Part shown: positions 12,225 through 24,034 of the stretch, piece by piece
Layout of the letters: every line of letters begins with the position of its first letter
Position numbering within the stretch: the stretch's first letter is position 1
Source: Halichondria panicea
Taxonomy: Eukaryota; Porifera; Demospongiae; Suberitida; Halichondriidae
Direction of reading: 5' to 3'
Assembly: GCF_963675165.1 (NCBI RefSeq)
Contig: NC_087377.1
Span: 5,518,042 to 5,582,041, forward strand
DNA length: 64,000 nt
Translations under genes and position numbers: made by a program
Notes under the pieces: generated by a model
What the model was told of the DNA's origin: nothing
Seen by the model: the letters and a program-made list of their open reading frames with translations, nothing else
The model's database searches: none

Positions 12225-12420
12225 CACAATCATAATCACTAAATGGCCTTTGCCTAACAATCACAATCACAATCACAATCACTAACTAGCCTTTGCCTAA
12301 CAATCACAATCACTAACTGGCCTTTGCCTAACAATCACAATCACTAACTGGCCTTTGCCTAACAATAACAATTCACTAACTGCCTAACAATCACAATCAC
12401 ACAATTACAATCGTTAATCA
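12225..12420 (-). repeat. Tandem repeat, CAATCACAATCACTAACTGG units
   Basis: Four to five imperfect copies of a roughly 30-base unit built from CAATCACAATCAC plus TAACTGGCCTTTGCCTAA. It lies between the gag-like start and the 5' LTR end of the BEL/Pao element, in its leader. One unit overlaps the first codons of the gag-like frame. Confidence 0.75.
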
Positions 12421-12630
12421 CAATTACAATGCTCGTCCGGTTCAAAGCTCAATTTATATGGTCGTCAAAGCTCAAAACTATTAACCTGTTCAAATTTACA
12501 GTACCTCACTCTATCCAGATGAATCCACGCTTCCAGTTCTCGAGAGTACCATCCGGTTCGAAGGACCATGTAACGAATGCTTCTTTGATATTGCGTACCT
12601 TCGAGAACTGTTCTATATAGGTACTTAGGC

Positions 12631-12718
12631 TCAACTGTTCACTTTAGTACTTTCAATATAATAATAATTCATCAACGTGTGTATCACATGACAATAAACG
12701 ACCTAATAGAACATAACA
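12631..12718 (-). repeat. 5' LTR remnant of the BEL/Pao element
   Basis: Partner of 6095-6178. The sequence from here down to about 12425 is presumably the rest of the 5' LTR and the primer-binding area, but it has no match next to the 3' copy. Confidence 0.55.
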
Positions 12719-13284
12719 AAGACTTTTTGATTCTCACATGACATAATTATGTTGCACTCGGGTATATACTTCGTCCACTTCCAAGTTTATATTGTCTTCT
12801 TAGATCTACTCATGTCGTTATAGATTCTTCTCTGTTGCACTCAGTTACTCTGTTTTCCAAGCTCTCATCTGTTGCATCTAGTATCATGTATATATATGCG
12901 AATTACTACTGTTTAAACGAGTTTGCAAGCTGCGCTGTGCTAATGCGCCTCTCGCCATGTTATGCTTTCACTCAAAAGTATTCGAGTGTTATAGGGAGAA
13001 TAAGCTTTTTTCTATAGTGAATTTTACAAAAAAAGTGAGTATCTCTATCTATATAACCAGGACTCCTGATATAACTGAGAAGGAAAGACAAGTGTACATG
13101 CATCTATTATATAATTATGGTATCATTGTAGTGTTTTGTGTTTTGTGGCGTACCAGGAAGATTAAAATTGATTCTGCCAGGATCTGGATCGTCTCACGTG
13201 TGGGGATGAGTGCGCATGCGCATTAGATCCACTGTAATAAGGGGCGTGTACGTGTCTGCAAGAGGTCAAGTTCACAAAATTAAT
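12719..13284. other. Intergenic stretch, nothing recognised
   Basis: AT-rich spacer with no convincing exon. It contains one exact TGCGCATGCGCA palindrome at 13211-13222. Confidence 0.5.
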
Positions 13285-13640
13285 GGATATATATACTAAA
13301 TAGCTAGCTGCTTTAGCAGCTCTTTTCTGTCTCTTGTAGCTAATACAAAGCTATAGCGCTTTATGCAAGGCTAGAAACTTTGTGCGAACAAATGATGCTA
13401 CGAAAGATTTTGAAGAGACTGCAACAGCCTTCAATGTGAGTCAAACTAGCCATAACTCGAGAAAGAAGTTTTAGTTTGCTAATCCACGAATCAAAATCCA
13501 AGAGAACGTGGCTATAAAAGCTGTTAGTTTTTGTCGCATTGCAACCGTTGAGCAGTTACAGCTGGAACAGACATGCACACACAGACACACACACAGTCAG
13601 CTTTACCGTATCCCTCGTGCGGCTACGCCTCGAGGCATAA
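13285..13640 (-). repeat. Repeat family A copy
   Basis: Inverse copy ending with the block AGCTTTACCGTATCCCTCGT and GCGGCTACGCCTCGAGGCAT at about 13598-13640, preceded by a CA-rich microsatellite and the shared body. Confidence 0.75.
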
Positions 13641-13819
13641 TTATGACACATAAAAGTTATTATACTGACAATAATTTCATAAACAAGGATACGTGAGAAG
13701 TATAATTATGCAGCCATGGTTGATAAATATAGTCTCTGGTCCTTAGTTTGAAGATCTGAAGAAAACACGAATTTTTTTAACATCACTATAACACCTGAAT
13801 AACTGCAATTTTACAAAGG

Positions 13820-14240
13820 CATGCTCCAACATCTCTCTATTACACGATCTGACCAAAAAGCATGGGAATAAGACCCACAAAAACATTTTCAATGTGAAAA
13901 ATTGCTAGGATTGGCCAGGGGAAACACCAAAAAGCGAAGAAACCAAAAAAGCGGGCAAGAGCATAACTCCAATCCGATCAACGTCGTTCATTACTATGGC
14001 ATCCAGGTAAGGCCACAACAAGAGGTATATAGTTTTGTTTCTGGTCCATCCACCGCTTAATATTTCACTGGACTTGTTTTCAGCAACACACCTAATGCGC
14101 ATACGCAAACCACACCCATTCACTTCAGACTGTGTGGGTGTGGTTTGTGCATGCGCAATATCACATTATTAACAAGACCGACAAAACATTGGCAATGTGA
14201 AAAATTGCTAGGATTGGCTGCAGGGGGAAACACCAAAAAG
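13820..14240. repeat. Fragments related to the 47.6-kb inverted-repeat element
   Basis: Two nearby copies of a block containing AATGTGAAAAATTGCTAGGA and TTGGC..GGGGAAACACCAAAAAG (about 13890-13935 and 14190-14240). They match the terminal repeats of the element at 47566-48126. A shorter piece is at about 16165-16205. Confidence 0.6.
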
Positions 14241-14917
14241 TGAATTAAGTGACATGCATGGGTGGTGCTAAATCTGGAGCAGTCCCGGACAGTTGGCACC
14301 TATATGCTGAAGTGATTTACCAGCATCAAAGTAGAAAGCTAGAATTGTGGTTTGTTGCTTCTTATAATTCTATAGATGTATGTCAACAGCCGAGAGTTAG
14401 CACTTCAGTCCTCTAGGTGTTGTGTATAGCTTTGACACATCCACCGAGGCATCATCATAATTATGATATCATGTGCATGCATGTAAGCAATACCAGTACT
14501 AGCTTTATGTTATGTCAGTGGCATAGCCAGGATCTTTAGAAGGGCAGGGCTCAAATTGGTTGAGTTAAAATAGAGCTTTGAATTTTCAATATGCGCGTTA
14601 GAAGGCACTGCCCACATTTCAATTGCATGGCATCATTCTAGTAACTATGCTCACGATGATTCAATCTAAGTTGGATAAGTATTAAGGGGGAGAGGCTCTA
14701 CCCCGTTTATGAAGCATAAAAGGGGGGCTCTAGCCCCGTCAGCCCCCCTCTGCCTGTACGCCATGCATTGGAGGCATCTTTCACAACATCATAAACACCA
14801 CCTAAAAACAAAAATTTCCCATTTGCCCCTCCCCATATATACGGATGAAACCCTGAGTTACTGAATAAAGCACTCTTTCACAATAATTAACGTTAGTTCC
14901 TCCACCCTTCAACTCAG
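14241..14917. other. Spacer before the ZU5 exon
   Basis: Holds a degenerate piece of a TIR transposon (AGTGGCATAGCCAGGATC near 14518, ending near 14765) and a fragment resembling the 3' end of family B near 14430-14460. No exon was recognised, although the ZU5 exon that follows must have an upstream partner. Confidence 0.45.
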
Positions 14918-17900
14918 CTCTCCCTGGTGTTGAAGTTATGGCCAGCACCTGTGTGATCATTACCAACTCACCCCAAACCTTCCACTGGGTTGGCTATGGG
15001 TTAAGGCTCACCATACCCCAGGGATCCCTGCCACCTGGTGTTGACCAGTGTCAACTAGATATCAAGGTCAGTGTAGCGGGACACTACCAGTTTCCCAACA
15101 ATTTCCAGTTGGTTAGTGGTGTCTTCTGGGTGCGACCTCATCCTTCGGGTCGATTCCAACAGCAGCTGACAGTCGAGATACAGCACTGTGCCAAGATGAG
15201 TAGCTCCACCAAGCTCTCATTTATGAGAGCACATTGCTCCCAAAAGAGTCTGCCCTACACATTCAAGCAGCTCGAGGAGCGTGGCTCGTTTACAGAGTAC
15301 AGCTTGTACGGTTGTTTGGGTGTGAATCACTTCAGTTCACTTGCAATAGCTGCAAAAGATGATGCTGATCTACAGTATATCGCCAGTCTACACTACCTAA
15401 AGGCTGACCCTCGGACCGTTGAGATTTATTTCACAATCAATATGGATGATGGAACACATAACGCTGTTAAGTGACAATTTATGGTGTTTTTTGTATGCCT
15501 ATAATTATATATAAGTATTATAATAATTATATATAAGTTCCACCTTTGAGCTCATGCATTTAATATAGGCTTCATGCACACTTTTTTTAGGAAACACGGA
15601 AGTACTTTGAGAATCTGGGGGCGAAAGAAAAGCTTAATATGGCAGTAGAGTTTGACGACTGTAATATTGCACTGGATATTCCTTTACCCAATGGTGTTGA
15701 AGTTGACGAATGGAGTCTAGTACCACTTGTTCTACCCAAGGTAATGCTTGCATGTAAATTTATTTTTAATGCTGATATTATTTGCAAATGTCACAGATAT
15801 TCAAGAAAAGGGTCGACTCATTCGAGCCAGGAAGAGCTGTTCCATCCACGAAGCTAGTAGCAACACTCTCAGAGAGTTGGGATTGTAAGGTACCAAGACG
15901 CTCACACCTGACAACATTGAAAGGAGCCAAGGAGCCTATTAATCAAATGCTGATTATGTTTGATCCAGTGGATCTTAAAAAAGGTATTTTGGTCTTTTCA
16001 ATAGTTGTGCTAACTGTTGAATGTTGAGGTATTTGTCTATTGCAATAATTATATACCTATGAATACTCGATCTATCATTCTCTCCTGTTCTCTTTAATTA
16101 CACCAATTCATTGCTTAATTCCTGAACTTTCACTGCACAAAAAAGAAACTTTAAGGTACAATTGCATTGCAGTGCTAGGATTGGCCGGGGAAAGCGCCAA
16201 AAGGGAATGGCTTTAACACTACATCTATTCCTTTACTGCATACATATATAGATCCTCTAGCCTCAGACCAGCACAAAAGATTATCGACATCAGATGAACA
16301 AATTGAAACTCTGTCAAAGCGTCTTAAGAATGATATCACTGTACAAGGTATGGTCTATCATTACAGTTCAGAATGAATGTTGCAAGCTGCGCTGTGCTAA
16401 TATGACTCTCGGTTAGTTATGCCTCGGTGCGCATGCGCAAGCGAGGTATACGGTAGTGTGTATGTGTGTCTGTGTGTGTGTGGATCTAGGATTCTTGAAA
16501 GGGGGGTTCCAGGGCTCTGAGCGGGTCAAGGACTGTTAAATTTACCTAAAAAAAAGGTCGTCACTTCTTCTAAACAGTGAGCATGCGCATTAACACACTG
16601 ACTTTTTCCTTAAAAAAAGGTCATCACTTTTCATGAAGCAGTCTGCATGCACTCGACTCGCTGGAGAAGAGTTTTTAGCCTTCATAGTCACTGAAACTGC
16701 ACAGACAAAGCTTCACAGGACTAACAAGGACTAAAGGTAAGTGAGAAGTGCATATGAAAGCTAGTAAGAAAGAAACACTTGCTAACTAGTTGCTTGAGCC
16801 TCCCACTCACTTCTTTCTCAAAGGGGGGTTCAATTGAACCCAAAGAACCCCCTCTGGATCTGCCACTGGTGTCTGTCTGTCTGCATGTGTACACTGCTAT
16901 ACAGCTGCTCAAGGATCAATGAAGTGCAAGTAAGAGTTTCTATAGGCTTCTAGTCACGTTTCCTTGGATTTTAATTCGTGGATTTGCAAAATAATGCTTC
17001 GTTCTCGAGTTATGCCTAGTTTTGCTTACTTGGAATGTCATTGCAGCCTTTTCAGAAGAGCATGCACGTAGCCAAACTTGTTTACCGAGGTGTTACTACT
17101 CTACTTAGTAGTTAGCTCTGCACTAGAACGCTAGCTATTGGTAGCTGCAAGGGTGAGAATAGAGCTGCAAAGCTCTGCTGATGGCCATTATAAATTTTAG
17201 ATTTAAACTTTTGGCATCCATCGTTACCCACTCTTTGCAGCAAAGTGCAAAAATGTTCATCAAAGCTTTATGTTATGTAGCTTTGGCATCTCCACCGAGG
17301 TATCAGCATGCTTTCATTTCAATTGTTTTGTGTTACGAATGTTTGTGACAATGAACGAATTTATAAATAAACCAATTAGTGGTCCAGGTCAGAGGTCAGA
17401 ATAGCCACGTGATCTAGCAAAACTTTGTAATTTTTTGTGGTGTGTTGTGACTCTGTTTGTGGTCAATTTTTTTTCTTTTTTTTGGCTGCCACCCTGGTCT
17501 GTTTTTGAGGATTAAAAATCCGTGAAACATAAGATCAATTTGGTGTGACCTAATAGGTGCATACTGGTAAGCAGACCAAGAGCCTTGATAGAACGCGCAT
17601 GGTTTTCTGCAAAGTTCTCTGCCCAACAACTGGTCTCCACACTTCTTTATAGATGTTAAGTCTCTTTCACTACCCGTAGTTGTGTTACTGCTGTCAGATA
17701 TAACTATAGACCTCTTGCAGACAAACGATCCAGCTATAGCTAATGAGGATTTGCTTTATTGAAATGTGGGCGTGGTTAATCTCTATAAGCGCATCTGGAT
17801 ACCGTATAGCGCGAAATGTTCGAGGGGCTTAATTTTCGCGGATTTCGTGGGTTAGAATTCTATACAAAAATTAAGTCCACGAAAATTGTTCTTTAATTAG

Positions 17901-20855
17901 AATTACCTGCTATCGTGCAAATATTTAAAGGCGTGGCTTCCGGGTAAGCAGCCATTCCGCGAACGTTGTGCAACGAAATGGTTTTTAGAGGCCAATCCAC
18001 GAAATATAAGTGCCTCGAAAATTTCGCGCTATACGGTAATAGGCGCATAGAGGCTTGCTTTTTTCCCTATAGGCGCATGCGCTTACTATACGCAGGGCCG
18101 TAAGAACCAGGGGGGCTGGGGGGGGCAACTACCCCCCCACTCTGAAAACCAGGGGGGCAGAGGTGCCCTGGTTTCAGACAGTGAAATGGGGTGGGGCCCC
18201 TCTGCAGAGTCCAACAGATCCACAGTCGTCCTGCATGATGATGATAATATTATATTTAGTGCCTTTTAAATGCATGTGGTTTGTTGCAACAACACTGTAC
18301 AGTAACTAAAGTAAGTTGATCCACATGCAGCTGAAATTTATATAGCTAGAGCTCACTATGGCACAATATTCATTCTTTTTCTCTTCAGTACCTCAGCCTG
18401 CCCATGATTAAGAAGGTAGGCGAACTAAGACCTTCTTCACGAAGCTCGATGAATTCACAGCGTCTATTCTTACTTTATATACACAAGTTGCTAACTGATT
18501 CGCTTGACTTTGAAGTCGTTGCTCGTGACTTTGCTTCCAAACACATGTCGAATAAACTATTTTGCTATAGCTCTCACATGCAGATTATTTCATTTATGTC
18601 TTTCTCCTGTTTATCTCTGAGAACATACAAAATGTAAAAAGTTCGCCTCCGGCAGGACGGGAGAGGGAATTTCCCCCTTCCGGACCCACCCCCTGCGTCG
18701 CAAGTAGAGGGGCCATTCCTTTTTCTGCCCCCCCACCTAAAAAATCTTCTTACGGCCCTGATACGGTATACCAACTCAACAATTTTTAGGTCTTACGCCA
18801 TAATTGTAATATTTTTTCTGCCGCTTATAAAAAGACGTGTTTGTGGTCGTCTATATATACTTTTTGGCCTATAATAATTATTACACGTATGCATATAATT
18901 ATAGCTGTATACTGGATGTATAACTGTCGCAACTGTAAATACAGAGACCAAAAATTGAACTGTAGATCCACCTGTGTACTAAAAGTTTGCACTCAAAACA
19001 AAGTGCGCCATTTTGCAAGCGTAATTCCTTTTTTCGAGTGCTGCATGTAATTACATCAACTATGATACTATCATTGGAACAAGCGAAGCAAGCATGCATG
19101 TATACCTAGTACGTTGTATCATGGACCGGCACAATAATTGTAACTATTAATGCTTTTAATTTGGTACTCTGATTTACCAACTTCCACGCAATAAGCCAGC
19201 TAATTTACACATCCAGCTCAGAAAGGAAACAAGGACTCCTGAGGTCACACACAAACAGCATGCAGCTAACTTGATTGCTATAATTATAAGCACTATAGGT
19301 TGTTTTTCGTCATAAAATTGTAGGTTATATCTACTGCTGCATGCATGTGTGTATCATTTTTGGCAGCAACATTGTAAGATGCTGAACTTTATCATGACAA
19401 TTATATACAATGGCTACACCTTCTAAGATATCAAGCAGCTAGCATTTATCATGCCAATATCGAGGCTATACACCTTCGAAGATATCGAGCATGCAACTAG
19501 TATTATCGTGCAGTTGCTCGATGCACGTCAAAATCATTATAGGCTTATAGCTACTTCTCTTATACATGCACACATCATAATTATAACCCAAAATCACAAT
19601 TCGCTCATGCTCGCCCCAAACATGACTGTATTATTTTGGGGGTTTTTAGTGGGAATCTCTTATAAGACATGCTCATGTTCATTGATTGGAATGCACCACT
19701 CCTCCTCCTTAGCAGTACATGGTTCCCAACATGGTGCCCCAGTGGCTGCTACTGCAAGTTTTCTACAGGGTGATCAATCTGGTGCACAACCGGAAGGTGA
19801 GTAGCACCCATGCACACATTAATTAATGGACTAAGTGTGACAATTAGGCTTTGTGCTATTTAATTGTTTAGTGCATGCTCAGTTTATTGTGGCGAAATAA
19901 TAATGTCTCTATTACGCATACAGATCCAATAGCCTCAAGTCATCGCAAAAGAGCTTTGGCATCAGATCAAGAAGTTGAAACTCCTTTAAAGTGTTGGAAA
20001 GAGGATATCGGTATATGCTTTATAATGAGTTTATAAATACATTGATTCAGTGAACGGCTTTGGCCACACACACTAAAAACGCACTTGTTTCTCAGGCACG
20101 CCAGCATGCTTACTCATTAAAAAAACGACGTATAATTGACCTTTGACATTTTTTATGCGATGATGCTAGTTTTTTTTATATAATTATGCTGATGCCCTGT
20201 CAAAAATGTGCATTCCCGCATCCGATTTTAAGGAAAAGGCCTGAAAAACAAGTGATTTAGCGTGGGAACTGTTAATCGTATACAGACACAAAGACATCCA
20301 GTTATGTATGAGTCCCAACTTTTATATACATTATACATATACAACACAACATAACTCAGGAGAGAAGGTATTATGGACAAATTGCAGCTTATTGATAGCC
20401 TAGGAATAATTATGGGGTGGAGCCCCCCTTCCTACGCCACTGTACATAATTATTATAAGTGCAGATGATTGACTGGCTATATAAGTACATCATACAATGC
20501 TTATGTTTATACAATAGCATTGTCATCAGAGGGGCATCCTAACAAAAGACCGTCCTCCGATCCCATTGTACTTACTGGAAAGGATGTTCAAATAATTTGT
20601 GTGACGTTGGTGAAAGCATGCAATAATTGGTTCAATTTGGGATTGGCTCTTGGAATGGACTATGACCAGTTGGAGTCTATCCAAGATCAATTCCGTGACA
20701 GTAGTGGTCGCCTAACAAAGATGATAGCCAAGCGTCTTTCAGTCACTGATTCAAAAAATCCAATGACATGGCCTTACATCTGTGAATGCCTAAGGAGCCC
20801 TACAGTAATGCGTTATGATGTAGCAGAAGCAATTGAAAGAGAAAAGGGACTATAA
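14918..20855 (+). CDS. ZU5 and Death domain protein, 5' end not found
   Basis: Seven exons by splice sites and phase: 14918-15465, 15591-15740, 15797-15983, 16252-16347, 19716-19796, 19924-20010 and 20518-20855. The first codes a ZU5 domain (SPQTFHWVGYGLRLTIPQGSL, later VSGVFWVRPHPSG), the fold found in UNC5, PIDD and ankyrins. Exons 2-3 continue with a conserved-looking block (EFDDCNIALDIPLPNG...LIMFDPVDLKK) that may stand where UPA sits in those proteins. Three short linker exons follow, of which 16252 and 19924 are related (DPLASDQHKR, DPIASSHRKR). The last exon is a Death domain (WFNLGLALGMDYDQLESIQDQF...WPYICECL) and ends in TAA. ATG at 14938 is not the start: the frame is open through the acceptor at 14917, so at least one upstream exon is missing. 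The protein is probably a cytoplasmic adaptor using Death-Death contacts. The 3.4-kb intron is full of transposons. Confidence 0.75.
16420..17302 (+). mobile_element. Repeat family B copy with nested insertion
   Basis: Left end TGCCTCGGTGCGCATGCGCA, right end CTCCACCGAGG, inverse of 4069-4627. The microsatellite region is interrupted by about 16483-16870, a TIR-type element whose right end is GGATCTGCCACTGG. It lies inside the intron between exons 4 and 5 of the ZU5-Death gene. Confidence 0.7.
17801..18037. mobile_element. 237-bp MITE, ACCGTATAGCG inverted ends
   Basis: Starts ACCGTATAGCGCGAAATGTT and ends AATTTCGCGCTATACGGT. The interior repeats CACGAAAT/ATTTCGTG motifs. The copy at 52026-52261 is nearly the same sequence in the other orientation. 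Confidence 0.8.
18093..18760. mobile_element. 668-bp TIR transposon, 5-bp target duplication
   Basis: Ends CAGGGCCGTAAGA and TCTTACGGCCCTG are exact inverses, with G- and C-runs just inside. It is flanked by ATACG at 18088-18092 and 18761-18765. No transposase was recognised. Confidence 0.75.
18766..19715. other. Intron sequence, nothing recognised
   Basis: Remaining part of the long intron of the ZU5-Death gene. AT-rich, without a convincing exon or repeat. Confidence 0.4.
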
Positions 20856-20928
20856 ATATAGCTATATAAATTATGGTAGAAATGAGCTATATAAAATTAA
20901 TTATGGTAGAAATGAATAGTTGTTTAAT

Positions 20929-21690
20929 AGGTGTTGGCAGATGCGCCAGATCCCAGAGCTCGTGCCCGCTTGCTCGCTTCCAGAGTGAAGGAGACGGGTG
21001 CCTGGCTAGATGTGCTGCCTATTTCTTTGCTAGGCCTAAGGATGGATGATAACACCATCAGAGTTGCTGTAGGCCTATGTCTTGGTGCCCCTCTATGCAG
21101 ACCCCATTCACTGTGGAGCTGGGGTGGACAGTTTGGGCACTCATGGGCTCAGCTGCCGTAGCAGTGAAGGTCGACACCATCGTCATGCGGCTTTGACCGT
21201 TATTGTGCATAGAACCCTCATCTCTGCAAAGATACCTGCACGCCTTGAACCATCAGGCCTACAACGGTCGGATGGGAAGCGCCCAGATGGCATCACCATG
21301 GTACCCTGGAAGTGTGGGAAGCTGCTGGTGTGGGACGCGACCTGCCCGGACACCTTTGCCCCATCATACACCATAAGTGCTACCTCGGAGGCAGGGCTTG
21401 TAGCTGCAGGAGCAGAAGAGAGGAAGGAGGCCAAATACACCAGCCTTGGTTCACTGCACTGCTTCACCCCACTAGCCATAGAGACTACAGGTGTTCTAGG
21501 GCCTAAGTCTAAGACTTGTGTTAAGGAATTAGGTGGGCGCGTTGCACGTGTCACGGGAGATCAGAAATCCTCCCATTACTTACTGCAAAGGCTGTCGGTC
21601 GCAGTACAGCCGGGAAATGCGGCCTCAGTGATGGGCACAATGGACTCGCGACCCTCTCCCTGGAACTTACGTTATTTATTGTTATACGAA
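20929..21690 (+). mobile_element. LINE reverse-transcriptase C-terminal fragment
   Basis: Two overlapping frames (20931-21161 and 21082-21753) encode the C-terminal part of an animal retroelement RT-like protein. The blocks include GLRMDDNTIRVAVGLCLGAPLC, then a frameshift near 21100-21130, then HGLSCRSSEGRHHRHAAL, KRPDGITMVPWKCGK, ATCPDTFAPSY, RKEAKYTSL and TGDQKSSHYLLQRLSVAVQ. It lies just past the stop of the Death exon and is GC-richer than its surroundings. It is truncated at the 5' side and frame-shifted. Confidence 0.75.
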
Positions 21691-21718
21691 TTACACCTGG
21701 TCTGTACACATAATATAG

Positions 21719-21851
21719 TTAGACACTGTTTAGGAAGTTTCTACGTGATTTAGAAGCCCAAAGGGCGTTCTGTAGAATCCCGAACGCAGTGAGGGTTCTA
21801 CTAGCCCTGTGGGCTTCTAAATCACGTGGAAACTTCCTAAACAGTGTCTAA
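21719..21851. mobile_element. Palindromic MITE, TTAGACACTG ends
   Basis: Inverted arms TTAGACACTGTTTAGGAAGT and ACTTCC-TAAACAGTGTCTAA, with GAAGCCCAAAGGG and CCCTGTGGGCTTC inside. The flanking 45 bases on the right (GCATTTTAGATCATAGCAAC...) are repeated at 23746-23790, so a longer unit was duplicated. Confidence 0.75.
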
Positions 21852-21967
21852 GCATTTTAGATCATAGCAACAACGCTCATACGCCTGACAACAATGGTTT
21901 TAACAATGGATTCTGAGCCTCCTCCGATGCCGAACGCTTTCTTGAGTTCGCCTATTACACGTACACA

Positions 21968-23438
21968 GTTTCTAGAACTACTGAGACCCAGCCCACATCC
22001 TTCCCTGCTTCCTTCCAAACCAGCCACACCTCCAGCTCTGTCTTTGCAGCAACCAGCCCCACCTCCATATCTGCTGCAGCAACCAGCCCCACCTTCGACG
22101 AAGAGTTCGTAGACTATCTGCTCTCCTCCACAGCCAGTGAGAACCTACTTACTGCTCCAGTGGCAAGAAAATTCGCTCCCTGTACTGTAGGATCATTTTC
22201 TCAATCAGTGGGTACAGTTTTTCAACGGCTGATGGACACATGTCAGCTCAGTACTACTGCCCAAGCCAGTGAGCCGAAAAAAGAAGATGCTGTGTCTTTG
22301 TCGCCTCCACCAGGTGTAGTAAATCAGTATGGATGCAAAGCTGTTAATGTTCAACGTTCTAATATTCTAGCCATAGCTCTAGGCTTTTTCAGACTTGCTA
22401 AGTTTATTGGAGCTCATAGTAACCCAGCTCAATCTTAGAATTCGGTGTGAATACCAGCTTCAGTGCCGGACGGGGGTGCTAGCTACATGTGTTAAATATC
22501 AGTATGCCAGTTGTAACAATGTTATGTTCTTATACAGCATGGACTACTGGGCTCACCATTGCTGAAAAAGTTATAAAGGTTAGTGTTTGTGTGTGCCTAA
22601 ATTTGTACGTCGAGCTATTTTTAATGGCATCAAACCTATATCAATTGTGTGAGTGCAATGCAGTATCTGTCCAGCCCCTAATACACCAGAGGATTTGCCA
22701 GGGTCAAAAAACTTGACATAGCTAGACTTGTAATTAAGTATTAATAACCTTACTATGATGTGTTTTCAGGCTTAGAAGTTAGCATTAAATTATATGTGTT
22801 ATTAACTATTAAACGCACTAAAATTTGTCGGTGTGGTTGAGCATTCCTTATAATTAGTTGATCAAAGATATGTGGGTAATGGGTAATGTTGCGATTCCAA
22901 GTATTAATGTAGGGAACACTCATGCAGCCCGAGCCCCTCAACGTTCTTTGTTCTTGTGTTGATTACATGTGGTGTTTAATTGTGACTGAAGTTTCATTCA
23001 ATACAGGAAATTCCCACCACATCTGTTGGAGAGGGATCACTTCGAGGGATTTCTGTGGGACAAGGGCAGGAACACACTACTGAACAAGCAGCTCCGTCAC
23101 ATGCCACAAAAGTAGATGCCCTACTATCAAGCAATGGATTGACGTACAAAGACGGGAATAGGGAGTGCAAAGATGACCATATATTACATATTTCAAGGCA
23201 GCTGGAACAATGGGAGCTAGTAGCAACGTGGCTAGGATTAACGGCAGCTGAGAGAGAAGCTATCAAGGGTAACAATCAGAGTATAGAAATGATGAGATAT
23301 AACACTCTTAAGAAATGGAAATCTAAGGCGCTACTCAGTGGAACAGCTACGTATCGAGTTCTACTACAAGCTCTGTTGGATTGTGGCTGCAATGACCAAG
23401 CAAAGCAAGTGTGCTCGCTACTCAAGGAATTGTATTAG
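21968..23438 (+). CDS. Death-domain protein 2, partial model
   Basis: The reliable part is the last exon, 23007-23438 (acceptor ATACAG at 23001-23006, stop TAG). It holds a Death domain with LEQWELVATWLGLTAAEREA followed by YNTLKKWKSKA and the typical last helix CNDQAKQVCSLLKEL. It joins in phase to 22538-22578 (WTTGLTIAEKVIK), and that to an exon ending at about 22418 (donor GTAACC, weak). The latter is open from about 21968 in one frame: a Ser/Thr/Pro/Ala-rich stretch, then DEEFVDYLLSSTASENLLTAP. A second frame there, starting at ATG 21894, is proline-rich but stops at 22109 and is probably a shadow. It is likely an adaptor in a death-fold signalling complex; the N-terminal half is uncertain. 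Confidence 0.6.
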
Positions 23439-23481
23439 CAAAAAAAGATTCTGAAATAGTGACAAAACTATAATTTAGTGT

Positions 23482-23508
23482 TGTTTGTTTGTTTGTTTGT
23501 TTGTATTT
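23482..23508. repeat. (GTTT)n microsatellite
   Basis: Six near-perfect GTTT units just after the second Death gene. Confidence 0.7.
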
Positions 23509-23638
23509 TGCTTCTTGTGTTGTTGATGATCTTTTTATCATAATTATTGATATAAGGAAAAGGGGCAGCTAGTGTAAAGGTAATAAACCCAGTAGATATA
23601 CTTTAATTAATATTAATTTCTTTCCCACTATATAATAG

Positions 23639-23745
23639 TTAGACACTAGCTGTTTCAGTAGGAAGTTTCTTAGAAGCCCAAAGGGGGTTCTACTAGCCCT
23701 GAGGGCTTCTAAATCACGTGGAAACTTCCTAAATACGTGTCTATA
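23639..23745. mobile_element. Palindromic MITE, TTAGACACT ends, damaged
   Basis: A shorter copy of 21719-21851 with a few insertions and deletions; the right-hand flank is shared with that copy. Confidence 0.7.
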
Positions 23746-24034
23746 TAAGCATTTTAGATCATAGCAACAACGCTCATACGCCTGAGAACAATCTCTAAGG
23801 CCTGGGTCAGGCACCGATAACATTAATTTTATTCCTTACCAACATGTAATGTAGATTTATGTAGAGATTCATAAGTCATAAGTGATTTATGTAGTGTTAA
23901 TGAGATTCATAATCAATATTAATGTTATTCATTGCAATTGATGTCAATTGTCAAGAAGAAATCAAGGTACTTGCTTAGCTAGCTGCTGGAACTATTGTAC
24001 AGAATCTTTAGCAACAAATGCAGTGGACTTGCAC

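Larger units (their letters stand above)
6095..12718 (-). mobile_element. BEL/Pao LTR retrotransposon, broken
   Basis: An entire BEL/Pao-type element on the minus strand. The order is gag-like region (12223 down to about 11035), zinc knuckle and protease region (about 11015-10600), spacer/RT (10594-8400), RNase H (about 8360-7787), integrase (7785-6847) and C-terminal domain (6767-6240). The reading frame is cut by several stops and frameshifts and by a 621-bp transposon at 8673-9293. Short direct repeats at 6095-6178 and 12631-12718 mark both ends. Old and presumably immobile. Confidence 0.85.

Noticed and set aside
21894-22109. Proline-rich frame starting at ATG 21894
   Set aside because: Another frame over the same DNA continues through 22418 with good amino-acid use and joins in phase to the Death exon, so this one is probably a shadow.
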